Positions 1-5,720 of a stretch of DNA of 5,726 nucleotides are shown in pieces. The first letter of the stretch is position 1; the number at the start of each line of letters is the position of its first letter. The notes under the pieces were generated by a model. The model saw only the letters and a program-made list of their open reading frames with translations. It was not told the DNA's origin and did no database searches. Location of the stretch: assembly GCA_020722645.1 (NCBI GenBank), contig DYKL01000006.1, positions 1 through 5,726 on the forward strand, in the 5' to 3' direction. The DNA comes from Acetofilamentum sp. (GTDB lineage Bacteria > Bacteroidota > Bacteroidia > Bacteroidales > JAFGUD01). Both the position numbers and the translations under genes were made by a program.

Positions 1-56
1 AATGTGCCAATTTGATAATGTGCCAATTTGATAATGTGCCAATTTGATAATGTGCA
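1..56. repeat. Tandem octamer array A (16-bp double unit)
   Basis: Seven consecutive 8-bp units alternate between aatgtgcc and aatttgat, giving three complete 16-bp copies and a final half unit ending in aatgtgca. The three 16-bp copies are identical, which suggests recent expansion or active homogenisation. The array runs into the left edge of the window, so its full length is unknown. No open reading frame passes through it, and an 8-bp period does not preserve reading frame. It directly abuts array B, but the AAT anchor shifts by 3 bp at the junction, so the two are separate arrays and not one drifting array. Confidence 0.95.
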
Positions 57-59
57 GCT

Positions 60-163
60 AATTGACTAATTAACTAATTGACTAATTAACGAATTTGCTA
101 ATTAACTAATTAACTAATTAAATAATTGGCTAATTAACGAATTAACGAATTGGCTAATTAAAA
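60..163. repeat. Tandem octamer array B (AATTNNNN, 13 units)
   Basis: Thirteen exact 8-bp steps each begin with aatt and carry a variable second half: gact, aact, aacg, tgct, aaat, ggct or aaaa. The period never slips over 104 bp, although the variable half changes from unit to unit. The array ends 3 bp before the complement of the stop codon of the minus-strand gene at 167-2068. Any transcript reading through that stop would therefore carry the array at once. The palindromic AATT cores could allow weak self-pairing. No coding potential is seen. Confidence 0.95.
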
Positions 164-166
164 AAA

Positions 167-2068
167 TTACTCACACTCGCATAATTCCGGATTTGATTTG
201 CAAATTAAATCAAAATTTGTTTCAATTTCAAACATCATCAAATTTAATTCATTTGTATAATCTATAATTTCCTGATAATTTTCAAATTCAATTTCATTGT
301 CCAAAAGTATAAATAATAAGTCTCTTTTTTCGGAAATATCATTCAAAATATTTTGAATAATCTGCAAATGTTCACTTCTGTTTGAATTCGAATTATCTAA
401 ATTTTGCTGAATGCAAGTTTGTTTTTTTGAATAATCAATTGATTTAGCTTGTGCAATATTTTTCGTTTCAAGCATAACTTTTTGATATTCAATGTATTTG
501 TAATTGCTGTAAGAAACAGCATATTTTTCGGAAAAAGATTGAACATTTGAGCGACATAAATCACAATAACTATTTGAAGAATGAACAACTAATTTTTGCG
601 AAAGTTCATTTGACTTATCATCAACAGGCATATTTTCAATTAAATCAATGTGTGGTTTAAAAAAAATCAAAAACAATTCATTTTCTATAGTTGAAATCCA
701 ATGTCTAGTTATTGTTGCTTCATCGGAATTGTATTCACGCGGTGGGAACTCATTTGATTTCATTTTTCTCAGAAAATCTTCCATTTTAACCGAATCTACG
801 CCATTAGTGCCATAATTTTCGAGATAATACAAGGTCTCTACGTGTTCTCTGACACCTCTTAAAGAAGAATTACTTTCAAATTTCAAATTTGCTTGTGTTA
901 AATATCTGTTGTACAATGGTTTAAACTCATTTTCGTATAACGGATTTCCTTCAAACTCTTTTGAAATAATTTTGAACGAATTTTTTAAATTCCAGAAATC
1001 CTGCAAAATAAGGAATAAATGAATAGTAAAATCCTCAGTAATTTTTGCTTTATAGTTAAGTTCGTAATTTGAAATATCTAACTGTAATTGAGCAAAAATA
1101 TTCAGAAAATCAATCAGGCTTTTTTCCTGCAAATAAATATCACGGCTTACAACACCGTTTTTGTAATTATTTTCATTCTTTTCTGCACGAACTTTCAACA
1201 TATCAAAATTTATTTCGTCTGAGATTTCAGCTTTATATTTTGAACGATAATTAACAGCCACCATATACGGCAAAAGTGGATAATTGACAATACTTTCTAT
1301 AGTGCTTTTATCAATAACCGAACATTTTGAAGTATCAAAAAGTGCTGAAATACCTGTTGTGTCAAAATTAGAACTGATATAATAACTAGGTTGAAATAAA
1401 AAAATAGTAATTGAATGCAATTTTCGGTCAAAATTATTTTCTTCGTAAAAACGGATAGTTGATTCAAACTGGTATTGCTTTCCGGCAGCATCTTTTTGCA
1501 TCATATTACCAATCTCCCCGACAACTTTCAGAGCGACATCTGTAGTTGTCAATGATGTAAAACCGGCGGCTGTTTGCAGTTGTGTAGCAATAAATTTGTA
1601 AATATCAGAACGGTTTTTATCAGAATAAATTGAAACCTGAATTTTTGCACCGATTGAATTATTTATTGAAGATACAGGCACATTATCAACTATCTTAATT
1701 ACTTCCGGTTCAGAAGTTTGCACGTTTAATTCTCCTTTGTCGTCAGTTGTTACAATAAAATTGAATATCGGATATGTCAATTTGTCCAAATCGCCCATAC
1801 CATCAAGCTGAGTTGTTACCATAATATTTTTAATCTGGTCGTTGTTTTTCTTTTTAAACATTGACTTTGAAGCCTCAGGATTTATTCTGTTTATTAGATA
1901 ATTAAATTTCTGTGAATTAAACAGATACAAATCAGTAGAGACATATTGCCACTCGTTTGTAAAATCAAAATTCGTGTTTTTGTTATAAACCTTAACTGTT
2001 TTTATATACTGCTGAGCATTAAGCATATATGTGCAGCTAATTAAAAAAATAATTATTAACTTTTTCAT
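167..2068 (-). CDS. Unrecognised exported protein with Cys-rich C-terminus
   Basis: This encodes a 633-residue protein that I do not recognise. The start at 2068 is the only ATG after an in-frame TAG at 2099-2101, and it gives a clear export signal: KK followed by the hydrophobic stretch LIIIFLIS, with a plausible signal peptidase I site after LNA (residue 18) before QQ. Residues 9-12 (LISC) also resemble a lipobox, but the segment before C12 is short, so type I cleavage is preferred. There is no other obvious membrane segment. Residues of roughly 20-290 look strand-rich, and those beyond about 310 look helical and charged. Seven cysteines remain in the mature protein: C249, a CxxC pair C502/C505 (motif YCDLCRS), C552, C623, C630 and C632, the last in a tail ending CECE. 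The CxxC could be a metal or disulfide site, but no thioredoxin or c-type heme motif (CxxCH) is present. The likely location is periplasmic or cell surface. No Shine-Dalgarno sequence precedes it. It is a confident gene of unknown function. Confidence 0.9.
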   Translation of the reverse strand: MKKLIIIFLISCTYMLNAQQYIKTVKVYNKNTNFDFTNEWQYVSTDLYLFNSQKFNYLINRINPEASKSMFKKKNNDQIKNIMVTTQLDGMGDLDKLTYPIFNFIVTTDDKGELNVQTSEPEVIKIVDNVPVSSINNSIGAKIQVSIYSDKNRSDIYKFIATQLQTAAGFTSLTTTDVALKVVGEIGNMMQKDAAGKQYQFESTIRFYEENNFDRKLHSITIFLFQPSYYISSNFDTTGISALFDTSKCSVIDKSTIESIVNYPLLPYMVAVNYRSKYKAEISDEINFDMLKVRAEKNENNYKNGVVSRDIYLQEKSLIDFLNIFAQLQLDISNYELNYKAKITEDFTIHLFLILQDFWNLKNSFKIISKEFEGNPLYENEFKPLYNRYLTQANLKFESNSSLRGVREHVETLYYLENYGTNGVDSVKMEDFLRKMKSNEFPPREYNSDEATITRHWISTIENELFLIFFKPHIDLIENMPVDDKSNELSQKLVVHSSNSYCDLCRSNVQSFSEKYAVSYSNYKYIEYQKVMLETKNIAQAKSIDYSKKQTCIQQNLDNSNSNRSEHLQIIQNILNDISEKRDLLFILLDNEIEFENYQEIIDYTNELNLMMFEIETNFDLICKSNPELCECE

Positions 2069-2095
2069 TTTGAAAGGTTTTATAAATTTACATTT

Positions 2096-2237
2096 ATGCT
2101 AAACAGCTTTTAAATTTTGTAATAAACAATGCCGATAGACTTTAAGTTTTGTATTGCAAACTTAGTGAGGCAATACAATTACTTAAAGCTTATCGGTATA
2201 AAATTTAAACGTATATTTAACAGTTTTACATCAGCAT
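2096..2237. repeat. Large imperfect palindrome with 27/28-nt core arms
   Basis: The core arms are 2131-2157 and 2170-2197 around a 12-nt loop (2158-2169). The left arm begins gccgata and ends tgtattgc. The reverse complement of the right arm begins accgata and ends tgtattgc, with only a few mismatches and one single-base length difference. Weaker pairing extends outward: tttaaatttt at 2109-2118 pairs with 2200-2209, and atgct at 2096-2100 pairs with agcat at 2233-2237. Neither strand has a T-run directly after the core stem, so it is a poor fit to an intrinsic terminator. A decayed miniature inverted-repeat element or a folded RNA leader for the minus-strand gene are both possible. Confidence 0.7.
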
Positions 2238-2264
2238 TAAGTTTTTTTATGAGTTGTTTTTATT

Positions 2265-2306
2265 AGTGCATTGTTAATAGTGCATAGTTGTTAGTGTATA
2301 GTTGAT
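2265..2306. repeat. Degenerate 14-bp direct repeat, three copies
   Basis: Six 7-bp blocks form three 14-bp copies: agtgcat+tgttaat, agtgcat+agttgtt and agtgtat+agttgat. The copies are imperfect but stay in phase for 42 bp. This period differs from the 8-bp arrays nearby. The sequence sits between the large palindrome and array C and has no coding potential. Confidence 0.7.
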
Positions 2307-2330
2307 AACTCAAAAAAGGCGTCAGCCAAC

Positions 2331-2466
2331 AATTTAACAATGAAACAATGAAATAATTTAACAATGAAACAATGAAATAATGAAACAATGAAATAATGAA
2401 ACAATGAAACAATGAAATAATTTAACAATGAAACAATGAAATAATTTAACAATGAAACAATGAAAC
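2331..2466. repeat. Tandem octamer array C (17 units)
   Basis: Seventeen exact 8-bp units are built from only three words: aatgaaac, aatgaaat and aatttaac. An eighteenth, degraded unit (aatacc...) follows towards the peptidase gene. The words are ordered: the 24-bp combination aatttaac, aatgaaac, aatgaaat occurs at 2331-2354, 2355-2378 and 2419-2442, with a near copy at 2443-2466. This implies expansion in multi-unit blocks. The array starts 23 bp after the peptidase stop codon, so it would form the start of that gene's 3' untranslated region. On the transcribed strand it reads as a U-rich gtttcatt repeat. Confidence 0.96.
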
Positions 2467-2489
2467 AATACCAATCGAAAACTCAATAA

Positions 2490-4178
2490 CTATTCATACA
2501 ATTTTTCTAGTTCTTTGGTAACAAAGCTCATTAATTCTTTAATATATTGTTCGCTGAAATCGAATTTGATTCCTGCAGCTTTATATAATTCCGGCAATGT
2601 TTTAGAGTAGCCTAATTTCAAAGCATTTTCGTAATTATCAAGAGTTTTTTCGGGATTATTTTTGTAGTTTCTCCAAATAGCAATTGCTCCTAACTGCGAA
2701 ATAGCATATTCAATATAATAAAAAGGAACTTCAAAAATGTGCATTTGTTTTTGCCACAGACTTTTTGTAAAATCGTCTGTGTCGCTTCTATCAATAAGTT
2801 TAGAAGAGTATTCATTGAAAATTTTTGTCCATTCATTTTCTCTTTCTGTAACATTATGATTTGGATTTGTATATAACCATTGCTGAAATTTATCAATTGT
2901 AGCAACCCAGGGTAAAACAGAAATAACACCTTCAAGTTGATGAATTTTGGCACGTTTTAAATCATCTTTGTTGTCAAAAAACACATCCCAGTGTTCCATA
3001 GAAATCAATTCCATTGACATAGAAGCCAGTTCGGCAATTTCTGAGGGAGTATGTTTATATTCCGATAAATTCAGGTCTTTTGCCATAAAAGCGTGAATAG
3101 CGTGTCCGCCTTCGTGCATAATAGTTTCCAAATCACGGATATTTGAAGTTGCGTTCATAAAAATAAACGGAATGTTGCTAACCATAAGCGGATAATTGTA
3201 GCCACCCGGAGCTTTTCCTTTTCTTGAAGCCAAGTCTAAAAATCCTTTTTCGTTCATAGTTTTTAGGAAATCTCCGTATTTAGGTCTAACTTTTTTGAAA
3301 CATAATATTGATTTTTCTATAAACTCGTCGATATTGTCAAAAACTTTCAAAGGTTCTTTGCCAGAAATATCTACTTCTAAATCCCAAGGTTTTAATACAT
3401 TGAGAGCAAGTTTTTGTTTTCTGTGCAAAGTAATTTTTTCGACTATTGGCATAACTTGATTTTTGATTGTTTCGTCAAATTCAAGCACATTATCAACCGA
3501 ATAATCAAATCTTTCGCGTTGGATATGTTTGAAATCGCGGAAATTATTAAAATCTGCATTTTGAGCGATTTTTGTTCGTTTTTCAATTAAATCGCTTAAA
3601 AGTTTGTTCAATTTTTCGGAATCTTGCAACCTTCTTTTGTTGATTAAAAAATAAATATTTTCTCTTACTTTACGGTCTTGGACTTTCAGATAATTAGCGG
3701 CTTGTTGCATTGTTAATTCTTTGTTGTCGTAATTAACAGTCATAGCACCTGAAATCTGTCCAAATTTTTGAGATAAAGTATCAACTTCCGACTCAAGTAT
3801 AATATTTTCGGTTCTGAATAATTCCAAATTGTTCTTTAAAGAACGTTTCAGAATAAAATAATCATCTGATAACAGTTCAAAAAACTCATTTTCTGCTAAT
3901 TGTTTATCTAAAATATTGCTAAATTCACTTATTTTAGGTTGTATTTCATTAACAAAATGTTCATAATGAGTTCTAAGTTGCTCATTTTCTGTATCGCAAG
4001 TCATTTTTATATATCTCCATGCAATATCTTCATCAATAAAAGCTGATAAATCACTGCGATTTTTAATCCAAATTTCAAGTTCATTAATGTTTGAAATTTT
4101 ACGTTCTTTTAAATCTATAAAAAATGGTTCAATATCAGACCAATTGTTAATTTTTAAATTTGTTAAATCGAAATTCAT
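2490..4178 (-). CDS. M3-family zinc oligoendopeptidase
   Basis: This encodes a 562-residue metallopeptidase of the M3 (PepF/thimet oligopeptidase) family, predicted to cut short peptides in the cytoplasm during peptide turnover. The zinc motif HEGGH is at residues 355-359: H355 and H359 bind zinc and E356 is the catalytic base. E383, in the segment SEIAELASMSMEL, is the probable third zinc ligand by alignment from memory with the AEVAST-type region of PepF. KGKAPGGYNYPL (320-331), just upstream, and FYYIEYAISQLG (486-497) near the C-terminus are typical of the Bacteroidota M3 group. The length is close to full for this group, and the mostly helical N-terminal half fits the family. No signal peptide is seen. 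The start is fixed by an in-frame TAA at 4188-4190 with no other ATG between. It is divergent from yicC, with two palindromic repeats just upstream of its start. PepF itself is one branch of the family and I cannot place this protein in it, so no gene symbol is given. Confidence 0.95.
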   Translation of the reverse strand: MNFDLTNLKINNWSDIEPFFIDLKERKISNINELEIWIKNRSDLSAFIDEDIAWRYIKMTCDTENEQLRTHYEHFVNEIQPKISEFSNILDKQLAENEFFELLSDDYFILKRSLKNNLELFRTENIILESEVDTLSQKFGQISGAMTVNYDNKELTMQQAANYLKVQDRKVRENIYFLINKRRLQDSEKLNKLLSDLIEKRTKIAQNADFNNFRDFKHIQRERFDYSVDNVLEFDETIKNQVMPIVEKITLHRKQKLALNVLKPWDLEVDISGKEPLKVFDNIDEFIEKSILCFKKVRPKYGDFLKTMNEKGFLDLASRKGKAPGGYNYPLMVSNIPFIFMNATSNIRDLETIMHEGGHAIHAFMAKDLNLSEYKHTPSEIAELASMSMELISMEHWDVFFDNKDDLKRAKIHQLEGVISVLPWVATIDKFQQWLYTNPNHNVTERENEWTKIFNEYSSKLIDRSDTDDFTKSLWQKQMHIFEVPFYYIEYAISQLGAIAIWRNYKNNPEKTLDNYENALKLGYSKTLPELYKAAGIKFDFSEQYIKELMSFVTKELEKLYE

Positions 4179-4203
4179 AATATTAGTTTATAAAGTTAAT
4201 AAA

Positions 4204-4228
4204 GAGACGTTGCATGCAACGTCTGTAC
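4204..4228. repeat. Palindromic repeat, copy 1 (gagac...gtctgtac)
   Basis: Positions 4205-4224 form a perfect 20-bp palindrome, agacgttgcatgcaacgtct, preceded by g and followed by gtac. It starts 26 bp upstream of the peptidase start codon, so it could lie in that gene's 5' leader or promoter. Copy 2 lies 42 bp further upstream and copy 3 overlaps the yicC stop codon. It could be a dispersed REP-like element, a protein-binding site or an RNA hairpin. Confidence 0.9.
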
Positions 4229-4245
4229 CGTTTGTAATGTTTTTA

Positions 4246-4270
4246 GAGACATTGCATGCAATGTCTGTAC
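4246..4270. repeat. Palindromic repeat, copy 2 with compensatory change
   Basis: Positions 4247-4266 form a second perfect palindrome, agacattgcatgcaatgtct, again preceded by g and followed by gtac. It differs from copy 1 at exactly two positions, which are symmetric partners: the G and C of copy 1 are A and T here, so the palindrome is fully kept. The 25-bp unit length is identical to copy 1. Confidence 0.9.
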
Positions 4271-4437
4271 TGTAAAAAAGTTCATAAAGTTTGCCCTGAA
4301 AGATGCTGTATAGTTATTGTATAAAATTCTCATTTAATGTTAAATTTTATAATAAAAAAAATAAATCTATAAATATTCATTTTTTATAATAAAGCCAACA
4401 ATTTAAGAATTTTTACTTTAAAATTTTAAAAATATCG

Positions 4438-4445
4438 TATTTTTG
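4438..4445 (+). promoter_or_regulatory. Bacteroidota-type -7 box for yicC
   Basis: The sequence tatttttg matches the Bacteroidota sigma-ABfr -7 consensus TAnnTTTG at every fixed position. It lies 43 bp before the yicC ATG, which predicts a leader of about 35-40 nt. No TTTG-like -33 element is visible at the usual distance upstream, only A/T-rich sequence. In such AT-rich DNA a chance match is possible, but the position is right. Confidence 0.55.
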
Positions 4446-4488
4446 CAAAAGTAAAATAAATTGATAAAAATTTTATAAAATTTTTGAT

Positions 4489-5355
4489 ATGCTCCAATCA
4501 ATGACAGGATACGGTAAAGCAATTTTTGAAAACGAAAATCAAAAAATTGAAATTGAAATTAAGTCGCTCAACAGCAAGACATTAGACCTTAAAATCAAAT
4601 ATCCTAACATAACGGGCGAACAAGAAATGTTTATCAGAAATATAATCTCCGAAAAATTAAATCACGGTAAAATTGACTGTAACATAAATGTTATATGCAA
4701 AAACAATAAAGGTAAATTTAAAATTAACGAAAATGTTTTTGATAAATATTATAATCAAATCAATAAAGTTTTAGAAAAATACGATGAATTTTCAGACAAA
4801 AATAGTATTTATCAGTCCTTGTTGCTTCTACCTGAAATTATTGAAAGCGAAGAACAGGAAACCGAAGACTCTTGGATTCAAACAGAAAAGACATTTAACA
4901 TTGCTATGGAAAAAATTATTAAATTCAGAAAACAGGAAGGGGAAGCAATTGCTAAGAGTTTGTTAATCAGTTTAGAAAAAATTTCATTCTTTTTAACGGA
5001 AGTTCCTGATTATGAACTTGAAAGAACTGATGGTCTGAAACAAAAATTAAGAAAATTATTTGAAGAAAATCAATTACTGATTGATTCTGATAGATTAGAA
5101 AGCGAAATGATTTATTATATTGAAAAATTTGACATCAGTGAAGAAAAAAGCAGACTTGCCAATCATTTGAAATATTTTAAAGAAACAATGAAAGAAGAGT
5201 TTTGTGGAAAAAAATTGTCTTTTATTTCACAGGAAATGGGCAGAGAAATCAATACACTTGGTTCAAAAGCCAATCATTTTGAAATTCAACGCCTTGTTGT
5301 TTTAATGAAAGATGAATTGGAAAAAATTAAAGAGCAAGTGCTGAATATATTATGA
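4489..5355 (+). CDS. yicC: YicC/YloC-family endoribonuclease
   Basis: This encodes a 288-residue protein, the normal length for YicC/YloC. Members of the family are reported to be endoribonucleases acting on RNA in the cytoplasm; the E. coli protein has been linked to small-RNA turnover. The N-terminus reads MLQSMTGYGKA, matching the family's characteristic MI.SMTGYG opening. The N-terminal YicC domain covers roughly residues 2-155 and includes an R-x-x-EGEAI segment. The C-terminal DUF1732 region covers about 204-288 and contains LESEMIYYIEKFDISEEKSR and the strongly conserved FISQEMGREINTLGSKAN at 245-262, followed by a charged C-terminal helix. The start is set by the motif and an in-frame TAA at 4465-4467. 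No Shine-Dalgarno sequence is present. In many bacteria this gene is followed closely by gmk (guanylate kinase), but here at least 370 bp of non-coding sequence follows. The TGA stop overlaps the first bases of a palindromic repeat. Confidence 0.96.
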   Translation: MLQSMTGYGKAIFENENQKIEIEIKSLNSKTLDLKIKYPNITGEQEMFIRNIISEKLNHGKIDCNINVICKNNKGKFKINENVFDKYYNQINKVLEKYDEFSDKNSIYQSLLLLPEIIESEEQETEDSWIQTEKTFNIAMEKIIKFRKQEGEAIAKSLLISLEKISFFLTEVPDYELERTDGLKQKLRKLFEENQLLIDSDRLESEMIYYIEKFDISEEKSRLANHLKYFKETMKEEFCGKKLSFISQEMGREINTLGSKANHFEIQRLVVLMKDELEKIKEQVLNIL

Positions 5356-5378
5356 GACACGCCACGGCGTATCTGTAC
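5354..5378. repeat. Palindromic repeat, copy 3, overlapping the yicC stop
   Basis: This 25-bp unit shares the head gagac and the tail tctgtac with copies 1 and 2 and has the same length, but its stem is different: agacacgcc pairs with ggcgtatct, with one C/A mismatch, around a 2-nt centre. It begins inside the TGA stop codon of yicC (5353-5355). It could form a hairpin at the very end of the yicC message. No T-run follows at once, so an intrinsic terminator is doubtful, although a ttttt stretch lies about 15 bp later. Confidence 0.75.
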
Positions 5379-5548
5379 GAAAGGGTATGAAAGTTTTTAA
5401 TTTATCATGTATTCGAATTTTCGGGATGAACGTTTATTTTTCACAAATTACATCATTCAAAATTGTATAAACATTATTTTATAACAATCTGTTTTTCATT
5501 TTAAATTATATAACAACCCAAAAATAATTCGTTAATTTTTCAATTAGT

Positions 5549-5575
5549 GTCATCCTGAGTGATAACGAAGGAAGC
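5549..5575. repeat. Possible remnant of a gtcatcctgag dispersed repeat
   Basis: The segment gtcatcctgagtgataacg followed by aaggaagc resembles, from memory, a dispersed intergenic repeat of the form GTCATCCTGAGCGAAGCGAAGGAT seen in many bacterial genomes. It stands out as a GC-richer island in an AT-rich spacer. The middle has diverged and no partner copy is present in the window, so the assignment is weak. Confidence 0.4.
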
Positions 5576-5688
5576 AAATTATTGATTTTCAATTATTTAC
5601 CAATTTGTAGCTCGTATAAACATAATTCGCTGAATATTAACAAATTACTATGAAATATTCCTGACTATTGATATTACAATCTATTAAT

Positions 5689-5720
5689 AATTTGACAAAT
5701 AACGAATTGGCTAATTATCA
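5689..5720. repeat. Short or starting octamer array D
   Basis: Four in-phase 8-bp units (aatttgac, aaataacg, aattggct, aattatca) lie at the right edge of the window. The 18-bp stretch taacgaattggctaatta at 5700-5717 is identical to 143-160 in array B, 5.5 kb away. It is either a degraded array or the first units of one that continues beyond the window. Confidence 0.7.

Larger units (their letters stand above)
2069..2489. other. Repeat-filled 421-bp spacer between two minus-strand genes
   Basis: This spacer separates the peptidase stop codon from the start of the exported-protein gene. It contains no supported gene. From left to right it holds a short AT-rich leader, a large imperfect hairpin (about 2096-2237), a 14-bp direct repeat (2265-2306), a very short GC-rich inverted repeat next to an A-run (2312-2327) and octamer array C (2331-2466). 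Its length and repeat content make co-transcription of the two genes unlikely, though this is an inference. No convincing promoter with the diagnostic TTTG end was found for the exported-protein gene. The palindromic taaattta at 2083-2090 is the nearest approximation. Confidence 0.8.
4179..4488. other. Divergent intergenic region between peptidase and yicC
   Basis: This 310-bp region must hold the promoters of both flanking genes. The peptidase side carries two palindromic repeats (4204-4228 and 4246-4270). The yicC side is almost pure A/T and contains a good promoter box (4438-4445). A 9-bp AT-only inverted repeat (tataaaatt at 4320-4328 against aattttata at 4343-4351) lies in the middle. 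For the minus strand the best approximation to TAnnTTTG is taacttta, close to the peptidase start, which would leave almost no leader, so that promoter remains unassigned. No small gene is supported here. Confidence 0.75.

Noticed and set aside
1..163. CRISPR array
   Set aside because: The units are 8 or 16 bp in direct tandem with no unique spacers and no cas genes nearby.
2083..2090. taaattta as a -7 promoter box for the exported-protein gene
   Set aside because: It lacks the final G of TAnnTTTG, it is an AT palindrome expected by chance here, and no -33 element is present.
2312..2327. Possible minus-strand intrinsic terminator for the peptidase gene (ggctgacgcc followed by six T)
   Set aside because: The stem is only three base pairs (GGC/GCC) and it lies more than 160 bp past the stop codon, beyond array C, so it is too weak to annotate.
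4204..4270. Intrinsic terminator pair
   Set aside because: The palindromes lie upstream of both divergent genes, not at a gene end, and neither is followed by a T-run.
4320..4351. AT-only inverted repeat in the divergent spacer as a regulatory hairpin
   Set aside because: The arms are 9 bp of pure A/T in a region of almost pure A/T, so chance pairing is expected.
5387..5470. A 27-codon plus-strand ORF just after yicC
   Set aside because: It is too short, has no recognisable motif or ribosome-binding signal, and such frames are common by chance.
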